Below are positions 43,092 to 53,492 of a DNA stretch of 64,000 bases, piece by piece (position 1 is the stretch's first letter; every line of letters begins with the position of its first letter). The stretch lies in NCBI GenBank assembly GCA_030684775.1, contig JAUXXW010000124.1:1-64000 (forward strand). The letters are read 5' to 3'. This DNA is from Pseudomonadota bacterium (GTDB taxonomy: Bacteria > Pseudomonadota > Gammaproteobacteria > Burkholderiales > Thiobacillaceae). Below the pieces are notes generated by a model. It saw only the letters and a list, made by a program, of their open reading frames with translations. It searched no databases and was not told the DNA's origin. The translations under genes and the position numbers were made by a program.

Positions 43092-44471
43092 ATGACTTGG
43101 TTCAACTATTTCGGGGGTTTCCTGCCGTCGGCCATGCTGGCTTTGTGCCTGACGGGTTGTGCGCCCACGCCCATTCCAGCCCCGGAAGATTCGGGTGAGT
43201 TGGTGGTGGTTACACGCAACAGCCCGACCACCTACTACCTGAATGCCAAGTCCGAGGCGGTGGGCTTCGAACACGATCTGGTGATGCGGTTCGCGGAGAA
43301 ACAGGGCTGGAAGGTGCGCTTCGTGCTTGCCGAGACCTTGCCGGATTTGTTCGAAATCATGAAAAAAGGCCAGGCCCATATCGCCGCGGCCGGCTTGAGC
43401 GCGACGGAGGGACGCCGGATAAGCCATCGCTTCGGCCCGATCTATGGCCAGGTAAAGGAGTGGGTGGTTTGCCGCCAGGCGCGCCAACTTCCGAAAACGC
43501 CGGCTGATTTGGCGGGTATGCGCCTGGAAGTGGTGGCGCAGAGCAGTCATGTCGAGAGCCTGCGCTTGCTCAAGCGGCGTCAGGCCGACCTGGCCTGGGT
43601 GGAAATGAATGTGCCCAGTTCGGAGGAGTTGCTGGAACGGGTCGAGTTGGGGCTCAGTGATTGCGCCATCGCCGATTCCGACAGTTTTGATATCGCGCGC
43701 AATTTCCACCCGCTCCTGGCCCGTACCTTCGCCCTCGGCAACAGTCAGCCCCAGGCATGGATGGTCGGGCAACGCATGGGGTTGAAATTTTCTCGCCAGG
43801 TGATGCGGTACTTTCAGGAAAGCGAGAAGAGTGGCGACTTGGTTCACTTGCGCGAGCGCTATTTCGGCCATGTTCAACAACTGGAACAGGCGGATGTGCG
43901 GGGTGTTCTGGAAAAACGCGGCACCTTGTTGCGTTCACTGGCGCCGCATTTCTACCAGGCGCAGAACGAAACCGACGTGGATTGGCGTTTGCTGGCTGCG
44001 GTGGCTTATCAGGAATCGCATTGGAATGCCCAGGCGGTTTCCTTCACTGGCGTGCGCGGCATCATGATGCTGACGGAGGACACCGCCGACCATCTGGGGG
44101 TGAAAGATCGTCTCGATCCGCGCGAGAGCATCCTGGGTGGCGCCCGTTACATCGTTTCCCTGATGGCGGCGCTGCCGGAGGAGGTCGTCGAAACGGATCG
44201 CATCTGGATGGCACTGGCCGCCTACAACATCGGCATGGGGCATGTGCAGGATGCGCGCGGCCTGGCGATAAAGCTGGGGCGCAACCCGAACACCTGGAAT
44301 GACCTGAAAGAGATTCTGCCCCTGCTCAGCCGGGGCAAGTATGCCGCGAAGCTGAAATATGGCTATGCGCGCGGCGGAGAAGCACGAGCCTTCGTCGAAA
44401 ACGTGCGTACCTATTACGACATCCTGGTGAAGTACGAAAAGCCGTATCGGGGCTTTTTCGGCGGGCTGTAG
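43092..44471 (+). CDS. mltF: Membrane-bound lytic murein transglycosylase F
   Basis: Lipoprotein-like signal (LALCLTGCAP), SBP-like domain, SLT domain (AAVAYQESHWNAQAVSFTGVRGIMMLT). Confidence 0.92.
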   Translation: MTWFNYFGGFLPSAMLALCLTGCAPTPIPAPEDSGELVVVTRNSPTTYYLNAKSEAVGFEHDLVMRFAEKQGWKVRFVLAETLPDLFEIMKKGQAHIAAAGLSATEGRRISHRFGPIYGQVKEWVVCRQARQLPKTPADLAGMRLEVVAQSSHVESLRLLKRRQADLAWVEMNVPSSEELLERVELGLSDCAIADSDSFDIARNFHPLLARTFALGNSQPQAWMVGQRMGLKFSRQVMRYFQESEKSGDLVHLRERYFGHVQQLEQADVRGVLEKRGTLLRSLAPHFYQAQNETDVDWRLLAAVAYQESHWNAQAVSFTGVRGIMMLTEDTADHLGVKDRLDPRESILGGARYIVSLMAALPEEVVETDRIWMALAAYNIGMGHVQDARGLAIKLGRNPNTWNDLKEILPLLSRGKYAAKLKYGYARGGEARAFVENVRTYYDILVKYEKPYRGFFGGL

Positions 44472-44500
44472 GTCGGGCTTTCAGCAGGCTTGTCCTTACA
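44468..44500. repeat. GTAGGTCGGGCTT repeat fragment overlapping the mltF stop codon
   Basis: ctGTAGGTCGGGCTTTCAGCAGGC; TAG stop at 44469-44471. Confidence 0.5.
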
Positions 44501-44537
44501 AAGCGACAACGGCCGGCTGGAAGCCGGCGCTACAACC

Positions 44538-44610
44538 GTAGGTTGGGCAAAGCGCAGCGTGCCCAACAACCCGTCGCCATGTTGGGCACGCTGCGCTTTG
44601 CCCAACCTAC
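44538..44610. repeat. BIME-like repeat, GTAGGTTGGGCAAAGCG type
   Basis: Near-perfect inverted repeat. Confidence 0.9.
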
Positions 44611-44617
44611 GTCTACT

Positions 44618-44675
44618 GTAGGTCGGAAAAGCCGGCGGTTTCTTGCCGGCGCCTTCCGACAACTTCCCCTACGGA
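44618..44675. repeat. GTAGGTCGGAAAAGCCGGCGG type REP-like hairpin
   Basis: GTAGGTCGGAAAAGCCGGCGGtttcttGCCGGCGCCTTCCGAC. Confidence 0.75.
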
Positions 44676-44676
44676 C

Positions 44677-45969
<1,293 letters not shown>

Positions 45970-46047
45970 TCAGTGGATTGCACAAAAAACGCATTCTACC
46001 CGCGCAAGCGGCTTCACTTTGCTGGCCGGTGATTGGTTTTTCAGCGC

Positions 46048-48675
46048 TCAGGCGGTGGGTTCATCCGGCTGCAAACGCTCCAATTCCTGGCGAATGGAGA
46101 TCAATAGGCGGATGAACGCGGCTTCCAGGTCTTCCTGGGCGGTCAGGCAGGCTTCCAGGTCGCCGGTCTTGGCACTGACCTCGACTTCAGCAACCAGCGC
46201 GGTGGCCTCGCCGGCGCCGAGATAGGCGGTGGCGCCTTTGAGCTGGTGCGCCTGCCGCGCCACGAGGGGAAGATCGTGCTTCGCGAGGGCTTGCGCGAGC
46301 TGCGCAAGCAGGTCTTCGCTGCTGCTGAGAAACAGCGTCAGCATTTCTTCCGTTTTGCGCGCATCGCCACGGCACAGGCGGTAGATCCTCGCCTGGTCAA
46401 AGGGAATTCCTGGCGTGGCGGCCAATGCTGTTTCGGGCAGCGGGATGTCGACGCGGGCGCGCCCCGGCAGCCAGTGCCGCAGGGCGGTACTGAGCGCTTC
46501 CGCGCGCAGGGGTTTTCCCAGATAAGCGTCCATGCCCGCCTCCCGGCAGGTGTCCTCGAAGCCGGGCATGGCATTGGCCGATAGCGCCAGGATGGGCAAA
46601 CGCGGGCGCTTTTGTTGTTGTTCCCGCTCGCGGATGGCGCGGGTGGCGGTCATGCCATCCCATTCGGGCATCTGGCAGTCCATCAACACCAGATCCACTT
46701 GCTCGTGTTCCAGCAGTTCGAATGCCGCCTTGCCGTTATCCGCGCACAGCACCGTCACGCCACAATCTTCGAGCATGAACCCGACCAACTTCTGGTTGAC
46801 CGGGTTGTCTTCCGCCACCAGGACGCGCACGCCGGGAAACTGTGGCGGCCCCGCTTCGGGCTGGTCACCCTGGTCGGATAAGCGGCGGCTGGGTGGCTGG
46901 CCGCGGGCAAGATGCAGAGGAAAGCGGAAGATGCTGCCCTGATCGGGCCGGCTTTCCAGCGTGAGTTCGCCCCCCATCAGCGCCGTCAATTGCCGGCAGA
47001 TCGCCAGTCCCAGGCCGGTGCCGCCGAATTTGCGGCTGACCGAACCGTCGGCCTGCGCGAATGCCTGAAAGATGTGCTCCTGTACGGCGTGCGGAATCCC
47101 GATGCCACTGTCGCGCACGGCGAATTGAATCCTCTCACCCTCCAAGGCATCCGCGGCCAGAACGACCGCGCCTTGCTGGGTGAACTTGATCGCGTTATCC
47201 AGCAGATTGAGCAGAATCTGGCGTAAACGTAATGGATCGCCGCGCACCCAGACGGGCAAGTCGCCGGTTTTTTCCAGGCGCAGAACCAAGCCTTTGGCAT
47301 CCGCGCGGGGCCGGTAGAGCGCCAGCACATCTTTCAGCAAGGCATGGAGATCGAAGTCGATCTCTTCCAGGCTCAGTTGCCCGGCCTCGATTTTCGAGAA
47401 ATCCAGGAGATCGTTGATGATGCGCATCAACGCCTCGGCGGAGCGGGAAATGGCCTCGGCAAATTCCAGTTGCCGGGTGCTGAGCGGGCTACCCAGCAGC
47501 AGCCGGGTCATGCCCAGGATGCCGTTCATCGGGGTGCGAATCTCATGGCTCACGTTCGCCACGAACTGCGACTTCATTTCCGTCGCCTCCAGCGCGGCAT
47601 CGCGCGCGGCTCTGAGCGCGGCCTCGGCCTCTTTTTGCGCGGAGATATCGCGCATGATGGCCTGAATGACCGGGCGCCCGTCCAGGGTCATGGCATGGAG
47701 CGCGATCTCGGCCGGGAAGGTGCTGCCGTCCGGTCGCCGCGCGGTCCAGTCGAATACGGTGTGGCCCTGTTTCACCGCCTCATTGAGTTGGCGCTGTGCC
47801 AGGACGATGGAAGACGTGCCGCAGGGTTGCTCGGTTATCCCAAGATCCTCCGGTCGGCGCCCTAGAAAGTCTTCCACCTGGTTCAGATGGAACATTTCCA
47901 GCGTGGCCGGGTTGCAGTCCATGAAACCGTGCTGATCGAGAATGACGATGCCATCGCTATTGGTCTCGAACAGGGTCTGGAACTTGGTGCGTTCACGTTC
48001 GGTGATGGCGGCCAGACGCGCGCTACGCTTGATTACCGCGCCGGCCACGATGGCGGCCACCAGCGCGGCCAACAAACCGAGCAGGATCATCAACCAGCGG
48101 GTCTGCTCATAACTGGTGTGCGCCTTGTCGGCCGCCAGTGCGCTCATCTCGCGCTGGATGCGGATCAGTTCATCCAGTTCCTTGACCAGATCACGTTGCA
48201 GGGGAATGCCCTCTTTTTGCAGCAACTCGAAGGCCAGGAAGGTGTAGCCCTCCACCCCGAGATCCACGGTGCGCACCATCACCGGCTGGTTCGACCGAGT
48301 CAGTCGGTCTATGCGTGCCAACACCTGTTTTTCCCGCGCGTGCTTGAGCATGGGCTCCAGTTCCATACGCACCGTCTGATAAGTCGACCCGTATTCATAG
48401 AAGCGCAGCATCTCCTGGTCTTTATCGAAGGGATCGCTCATCACCACGATGGACAGCATGGAAATGGCGCGGTCACGCAGGATGTCGCGCATTTGGTTGC
48501 CCAGCCGCGATTTCACGCTGTTTTCGTAGACGATCGCCTCCAGGTTGGCATTGGTCTCCGCCAACTGGCGCACGCCCAGCACGGTCAACGCCACGATCAA
48601 AGCCAACGCCAGAGCGAAACCGGCACCAACGGTGAAAATCAGCTTGCGGGCGAGAAGCGCATTACGGGCGATCAC
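46048..48675 (-). CDS. Hybrid sensor histidine kinase (HAMP-less, PAS-HisKA-HATPase-REC-HPt)
   Basis: FVANVSHEIRTPMNGILGM; GTGLGLAICRQL; VLVAEDNPVNQKLVGFML...DCQMPEWDG; HPt ARQAHQLKGATAYLG. Confidence 0.92.
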   Translation of the reverse strand: MIARNALLARKLIFTVGAGFALALALIVALTVLGVRQLAETNANLEAIVYENSVKSRLGNQMRDILRDRAISMLSIVVMSDPFDKDQEMLRFYEYGSTYQTVRMELEPMLKHAREKQVLARIDRLTRSNQPVMVRTVDLGVEGYTFLAFELLQKEGIPLQRDLVKELDELIRIQREMSALAADKAHTSYEQTRWLMILLGLLAALVAAIVAGAVIKRSARLAAITERERTKFQTLFETNSDGIVILDQHGFMDCNPATLEMFHLNQVEDFLGRRPEDLGITEQPCGTSSIVLAQRQLNEAVKQGHTVFDWTARRPDGSTFPAEIALHAMTLDGRPVIQAIMRDISAQKEAEAALRAARDAALEATEMKSQFVANVSHEIRTPMNGILGMTRLLLGSPLSTRQLEFAEAISRSAEALMRIINDLLDFSKIEAGQLSLEEIDFDLHALLKDVLALYRPRADAKGLVLRLEKTGDLPVWVRGDPLRLRQILLNLLDNAIKFTQQGAVVLAADALEGERIQFAVRDSGIGIPHAVQEHIFQAFAQADGSVSRKFGGTGLGLAICRQLTALMGGELTLESRPDQGSIFRFPLHLARGQPPSRRLSDQGDQPEAGPPQFPGVRVLVAEDNPVNQKLVGFMLEDCGVTVLCADNGKAAFELLEHEQVDLVLMDCQMPEWDGMTATRAIREREQQQKRPRLPILALSANAMPGFEDTCREAGMDAYLGKPLRAEALSTALRHWLPGRARVDIPLPETALAATPGIPFDQARIYRLCRGDARKTEEMLTLFLSSSEDLLAQLAQALAKHDLPLVARQAHQLKGATAYLGAGEATALVAEVEVSAKTGDLEACLTAQEDLEAAFIRLLISIRQELERLQPDEPTA

Positions 48676-48916
48676 GGGGGGGCTTGTAATGGACGCGGGG
48701 GGAAAGGGCCATGTTAGCGCGGCAAGGTGACGCGGCGTATGGCACGAAAAGCCCAGGCTGTGGCTTTGTCGCTACGCGGCATCCGATTACGGCTCATCTG
48801 GTGCTCGTGGTCGCCAGAAAAATAAATATAAGCGTATCCTAATATTCACCAAGTAAAGAGTTCCCACGAATGGACAGGCTTGGAGGAGCGGGCAAATTGT
48901 TATTTTGGAGTACATC

Positions 48917-49099
48917 ATGGAATGGCTTATCGGTTCTGTCCTCATCCTCATTGCGTCGACCTCGACGATTGCCGCTCTGGCGATCTCGGCTGTCATCTTT
49001 CTGGTGCTGGCGCAGGCATTGATTCTTTTCTACCGCGGCTTTATCCAGCCGAAAGCGCTGCCACTCGCGCACTCGCGGGATGGCGTTCGCCAATCCTGA
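48917..49099 (+). CDS. Small hydrophobic membrane protein
   Basis: MEWLIGSVLILIASTSTIAALAISAVIFLVLAQALILFYRGFIQ; two predicted TM stretches. Confidence 0.5.
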   Translation: MEWLIGSVLILIASTSTIAALAISAVIFLVLAQALILFYRGFIQPKALPLAHSRDGVRQS

Positions 49100-49129
49100 G
49101 ATCCGACCCGCCGAGCGTTGCCCGGCAGA

Positions 49130-49375
49130 TCAGCTCTCGATCACGGAGCGGATGCGGTCGAGGCGCACGACCTCGATTTCGCCGCCCGGGCGCTTGAAGG
49201 TCAGCCACTCGGCGCCGGCGCGCGTTTCCACGTCGAGCGGCAGCACCTGTTCGTGGAATGTTGAGAGCGCGTCCTCGCCCAGCCAGGTGAGTTGCAGCGG
49301 CCGCCGACGCAGCACGGCGAATTCCAGGCGCTCATGGGTGGCGCAGGCGATGGGAAGGTAGTCGGCCGCCATCAA
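49130..49375 (-). CDS. Hypothetical protein, overlapping sppA start region
   Basis: 81-aa ORF with 4-nt overlap with the sppA end. Confidence 0.55.
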   Translation of the reverse strand: MMAADYLPIACATHERLEFAVLRRRPLQLTWLGEDALSTFHEQVLPLDVETRAGAEWLTFKRPGGEIEVVRLDRIRSVIES

Positions 49376-50310
49376 CGTACCCGGACGTTATCCTTCGCCC
49401 AGGGCCGCATGGCATCGCCCACTGCGGTGCCGATACGGCGCGCCAGGCGGTCGGCCAGGCTTTCCTGGGGTGAGAAATCGACGATGTCCTTGGACTTGAC
49501 CACCTCGCGCGCGACATAGTCCAGGCTGCCCAGGGCGTCAGCCAAACCCAGTTCGATGCTGCGCGTGCCACTCCAGACCAGTCCGCTGAACATGTCCGGG
49601 GCTTCCTTCAGGCGTTTGCCGCGGCCTTGGCGCACCACCTGGATGAATTGCTGATGCACCTCGGCCAGCATGGCGCGGGCGTGGGTTTCCTGGTCAGCCT
49701 CCATCGGTGAGAAGGGATCGAGGAATCCCTTGTTATCGCCGGCGGTGAGCAAGCGGCGCTCCACGCCCAGTTTCTTCATCCCTTCCGTAAAGCCGAAGCC
49801 GTCCATCAACACGCCGATGGAGCCCACCAGCGAGGCCTTGTCGACAAAAATCTTGTCCGCTGCGGCGGCGATGTAATAGCCGCCCGAGGCGCAGATGTCA
49901 TCCACCACCACATAAAGCGGAATCGTGGGATGTTTTCCACGCAGGCGGCGGATTTCGTCATACACCTGTCCGGCCTGTACCGGGCTGCCGCCCGGGCTGT
50001 TGATGCGCAAAACCACGGCCAGCGAGTATTTGTCCTCGAATGCCGCATTCAGCGCGGCGATCAGGTCATCCGCGCTGACGCCATCGTTGCCGCCGATTTC
50101 TCCCTTCAGGTCGATCAGCGCGGTATGTGGCCGCACAGAGGAAAAATTGCCCTCCTCGTGGAAAAGCACCAGAAACACCACGGCGAACAACCAGACAAAG
50201 CCCATGGACTTGAAAAACAGGCTCCAGCGCCGGGTTTTTCTCTGCTCCTCCAGATGCGCCAGCAACAGGCGTTCGAGCGCGCCCTTTTCAGCGTTGTCGT
50301 CGATCGACAT
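49372..50310 (-). CDS. sppA: Signal peptide peptidase SppA-like S49 peptidase
   Basis: VVLRINSPGGSPVQAGQVYDEI; VVDDICASGGYYIAAAADKIFVDKASLVGSIGVL. Confidence 0.93.
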   Translation of the reverse strand: MSIDDNAEKGALERLLLAHLEEQRKTRRWSLFFKSMGFVWLFAVVFLVLFHEEGNFSSVRPHTALIDLKGEIGGNDGVSADDLIAALNAAFEDKYSLAVVLRINSPGGSPVQAGQVYDEIRRLRGKHPTIPLYVVVDDICASGGYYIAAAADKIFVDKASLVGSIGVLMDGFGFTEGMKKLGVERRLLTAGDNKGFLDPFSPMEADQETHARAMLAEVHQQFIQVVRQGRGKRLKEAPDMFSGLVWSGTRSIELGLADALGSLDYVAREVVKSKDIVDFSPQESLADRLARRIGTAVGDAMRPWAKDNVRVR

Positions 50311-50724
50311 TCAATTTTCCTTGATGAGAAAGAGGTGCCCATCGCGTTCCTCGACAGGCAGAACCACCAGCCCCCGGCCCTCGCAACGACCGCCCAGGCA
50401 GGCACCGGAGGTGGGGTCATAAAGCGCGCCATGGGTGGCGCAGACCAAGTATAGCCGCGAGCTGTCGAAGAACTCACCCGGCTGCCAGTCGAGTTCCACC
50501 GGTATGTGGCCGCAGCGGTTGAGGTAGGCGTGGGCACGGCCGAGATGGCGGATGACAAAGGCCGCTGCCCGTGTGCCATGCCAATCCACTTCAAAACGGA
50601 ATCCGGTAGCACCTTCTCTGACCATCGCCGATGCGCAGATCGGGTCGGGGGGAGTGAGGCGTGTCCCGGTGTTTTTGAGGCGTGGCGGCATGGTTATCTG
50701 TCGAGAGAAGAGGAAGGCCGGCAA
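50311..50724 (-). CDS. Rieske [2Fe-2S] domain protein
   Basis: LNRCGHIPVELDW...LYLVCATHGALYDPTSGACLGG; CXH and CXXH ligand motifs. Confidence 0.87.
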   Translation of the reverse strand: MPAFLFSRQITMPPRLKNTGTRLTPPDPICASAMVREGATGFRFEVDWHGTRAAAFVIRHLGRAHAYLNRCGHIPVELDWQPGEFFDSSRLYLVCATHGALYDPTSGACLGGRCEGRGLVVLPVEERDGHLFLIKEN

Positions 50725-50783
50725 TGCTATGACGCAATGGCGCCTGGAAACAATGTACTACAAACGATAAAAACGTTGATAAA

Positions 50784-50801
50784 AACAACAACAACAACAA
50801 C
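50784..50801 (+). repeat. (AAC)6 trinucleotide repeat upstream of the HTH-REC gene
   Basis: aacaacaacaacaacaac directly in sequence, 33 nt before the ATG. Confidence 0.85.
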
Positions 50802-50834
50802 AATGACAAATATCGTATTTATGAGGAGAACGAA

Positions 50835-51431
50835 ATGACTGCTACCAACGCCATGCCGGATACCTTGACCACACGCCAAACCGCAAAGCTGCTGGGCGCC
50901 AGCGTGCGAACCATCCAACTCTGGGTCGAAGCCGGCCGGCTCAAGGCCTGGAAGACGCCGGGCGGGCATCGCCGGATTTTGCGCACGTCAGTGGAAGAGA
51001 TGTTGGCCAATCGCCAGCGCATGAGCGGTGGTGGGTCGCGCGAGTACGAAGTGCTGGTGGTGGAAGGAGATCCGACCCAGCGGACTGTGCTGGAAAAAGC
51101 CTTGCGCGGCCTGGGGCCGGATACCAACCTCCGGACTTCGGCGGATGGCTACGAAGCTCTGATTCGAATCGGTGAGAAGTGTCCGGACCTGCTGGTGACC
51201 GACCTGGTCATGTCCGGGATGGATGGTTATCGCTTGCTGACAACCTTGGCACGCGAGGCTTCAACCCGGGCCGTGCGGATAGTCGTGTTGACGGCTTTGA
51301 GTCCGGAGGCTGTGGCGGCACAGGGTGGCTTGCCGAATGGCGTCATGCTGCTGCACAAGCCGGTGCGACCGGCGGCGTTGTTGTCAGCGGCCAAAGCCTG
51401 TTACGAGGACTGGCATTTCGCCGGCCATTAG
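50835..51431 (+). CDS. MerR/excisionase-type HTH fused to a receiver domain
   Basis: LTTRQTAKLLGASVRTIQLWVEAGRLKAWKTPGGHRRI; REC DLLVTDLVMSGMDGYRLL...MLLHKPV. Confidence 0.85.
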   Translation: MTATNAMPDTLTTRQTAKLLGASVRTIQLWVEAGRLKAWKTPGGHRRILRTSVEEMLANRQRMSGGGSREYEVLVVEGDPTQRTVLEKALRGLGPDTNLRTSADGYEALIRIGEKCPDLLVTDLVMSGMDGYRLLTTLAREASTRAVRIVVLTALSPEAVAAQGGLPNGVMLLHKPVRPAALLSAAKACYEDWHFAGH

Positions 51432-51445
51432 ATGGCGGGTGTGCT

Positions 51446-52105
51446 TCAGGCGTTTTCGCGCAGCCAATCGGCCAGTTCCGCGAAGCTGGCACAGACCTTG
51501 AGGGCGCCGTGTTCACCGAGGCCTTCGGCGGGGTGGGCGCCATAGCCCGCCGCGAGGCTGTCGATGCCGGCATTGCGGGCCATCTCCAGGTCATGGGTGG
51601 TGTCGCCGATCATCAGGGCGCGTTCCGGGGCAATCATCAACTCGTCCAGCAATTCCTCGATCATCGCCGGGTGCGGTTTCGAGAAGGTTTCGTCGGCGGT
51701 GCGCGAGGCATGGAAATAGGGTTCCAGGCCGGTGTGGCTGAAGGCTCGGTCCAGGCCTCGGCGCGCCTTGCCGGTGGCCACCGCCAACTGAAAACCGTCG
51801 GCGTGGAGTTCCGCGATCAACTCGCGCGCACCTTCGAACAGGGGGATTTCATGATCCTGACTGAGGAAGTGATGGCGGTAATGGTCAGCCAGTAGCGGGT
51901 GATGCGCTTCCGACAGGTCGGGGAACAGGTGCGCCAGCGCCTCGCGCAGGCCCAGGCCGATGACGTGGCGGGCCGCCTCGCGTGTAGGAACGGGCAGGCC
52001 CATGTCGGCGCAGGCGGCCTGGATGCAGGCGGCAATCGCCCCGGCGGAATCCATCAGGGTGCCGTCCCAGTCGAAGATCAGCAGGTCAAAGCGCTTGGGT
52101 TTCAT
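51446..52105 (-). CDS. HAD phosphatase (Gph-like)
   Basis: FDLLIFDWDGTLMDSAGAI; SKPHPAMIEELL; MIGDTTHDLEMARNAG. Confidence 0.88.
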   Translation of the reverse strand: MKPKRFDLLIFDWDGTLMDSAGAIAACIQAACADMGLPVPTREAARHVIGLGLREALAHLFPDLSEAHHPLLADHYRHHFLSQDHEIPLFEGARELIAELHADGFQLAVATGKARRGLDRAFSHTGLEPYFHASRTADETFSKPHPAMIEELLDELMIAPERALMIGDTTHDLEMARNAGIDSLAAGYGAHPAEGLGEHGALKVCASFAELADWLRENA

Positions 52106-53045
52106 GGTCGAGTGCATTCAGGAAATTCTGTAGATCGGGCGCGAGTGGCGCTTCAATGACAAGCGCGGCACCGGTGAGCGGGTGTTTTATTTCCAGACGC
52201 GCGGCATGCAGGAACATGCGCCGCAAGCCCCGTTTCTTCAAGGCGCGATTGACCTCCGGGCTGCCATATTTGTCATCACCGGCAATGGGGTGGCCCAGGG
52301 CGGCCAGATGGACGCGAATCTGGTGGGTGCGGCCGGTCTTCAACTCCGCTTCGAGCAGGCTGAAATCGGCGAATTTGCGTTGCAGGCGGAAGACGGTGTG
52401 GGCACGCTGGCCTTCATCGTCCACCGCCACCCGGCGTTCGCCGTCGTCGTTGAGATAGCGCTGCAAGGGCAATTTGACGTGGCGCACCGCATCACGCCAT
52501 TGCCCGGTGGCCAGCGCCAGATAGGTTTTCTTCGGCTCGCCATCGCGCAACATGCGGTGCAATTCCACCAGCGCGGAACGTTTCAGGGCGAGCATCAGCA
52601 CACCGGAAGTTTCCCGATCGAGGCGGTGCGCCAGTTCGAGAAATTTCGCTTGGGGCAACTCCTGGCGCAATTGTTCGATCACCCCCAGGCTGATGCCGCT
52701 GCCGCCATGAACGGCCTGTCCGGCGGGTTTGTCGATCACCAGAAGCGCGTCGTCACGGTAGATCACCCGATCGAGCAAGGACAGGGCGCCGGAGGAAAGT
52801 GGAGGCGTGTCCGCTTTTTCCGCGACCCGTACTGGCGGAATACGAATTTCATCGCCTTCCGCAATCTTGTATTCCGGTTTTGCGCGGTGCCCGCTGACCC
52901 GCACCTCACCCTCACGCAACATCCGATAAATGCGGCTTTTCGGCACGCCTTTGAGGTGTTTGACGAGAAAATTGTCGATGCGCTGTCCAGCCTGTTCCGG
53001 GCCAATAAGTACTTTAGTTACAGCAGCTTTGACGACCGATTGCAT
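52086..53045 (-). CDS. rluC: 23S rRNA pseudouridine synthase RluC
   Basis: S4-like N-terminus; LAHRLDRETSGVLMLALKRSA; KTGRTHQIRVHLAALGHPIAGDDKYG. Confidence 0.92.
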   Translation of the reverse strand: MQSVVKAAVTKVLIGPEQAGQRIDNFLVKHLKGVPKSRIYRMLREGEVRVSGHRAKPEYKIAEGDEIRIPPVRVAEKADTPPLSSGALSLLDRVIYRDDALLVIDKPAGQAVHGGSGISLGVIEQLRQELPQAKFLELAHRLDRETSGVLMLALKRSALVELHRMLRDGEPKKTYLALATGQWRDAVRHVKLPLQRYLNDDGERRVAVDDEGQRAHTVFRLQRKFADFSLLEAELKTGRTHQIRVHLAALGHPIAGDDKYGSPEVNRALKKRGLRRMFLHAARLEIKHPLTGAALVIEAPLAPDLQNFLNALDHETQAL

Positions 53046-53492
53046 TACCGTATACTCCCGCTGCCCAAAAAGCGTGCACTCGGGGCGTTGAAGATCCTGC
53101 CCAAGCACCGCCCAGGGGCGCCGGTTGTCTCGCTCACCGGCCGAAAGCCCGCGGGAATTACCGGAACCGTTCCCCCTCTGTGCCAAGTCCGCGCTGTCTA
53201 GCGCGCCAAGTCACCAAGAGGCCGAACGCTTCCCGTGCACCGCGAGCCCGAAAAAAGTGGCGATGGTAACGCAATTTTTCTGCGCGACCCGTACCCGGAT
53301 GATCTCCCGGTCGGCCTTGGTTGATACCTGAACCCAGCCGGCTGGATGAATTAGCGATAGACCCGCAACCAATGCACCAGCCGCTCAGCGACAAAATACA
53401 AGACGCCTGATCTCCTGCCCTGCATCGCCGTCGTGACAATCTCGCGCGGCATGGGTTTTTCACCCGGGGCGCGAGGAGCGCTGGGGTAAAAC

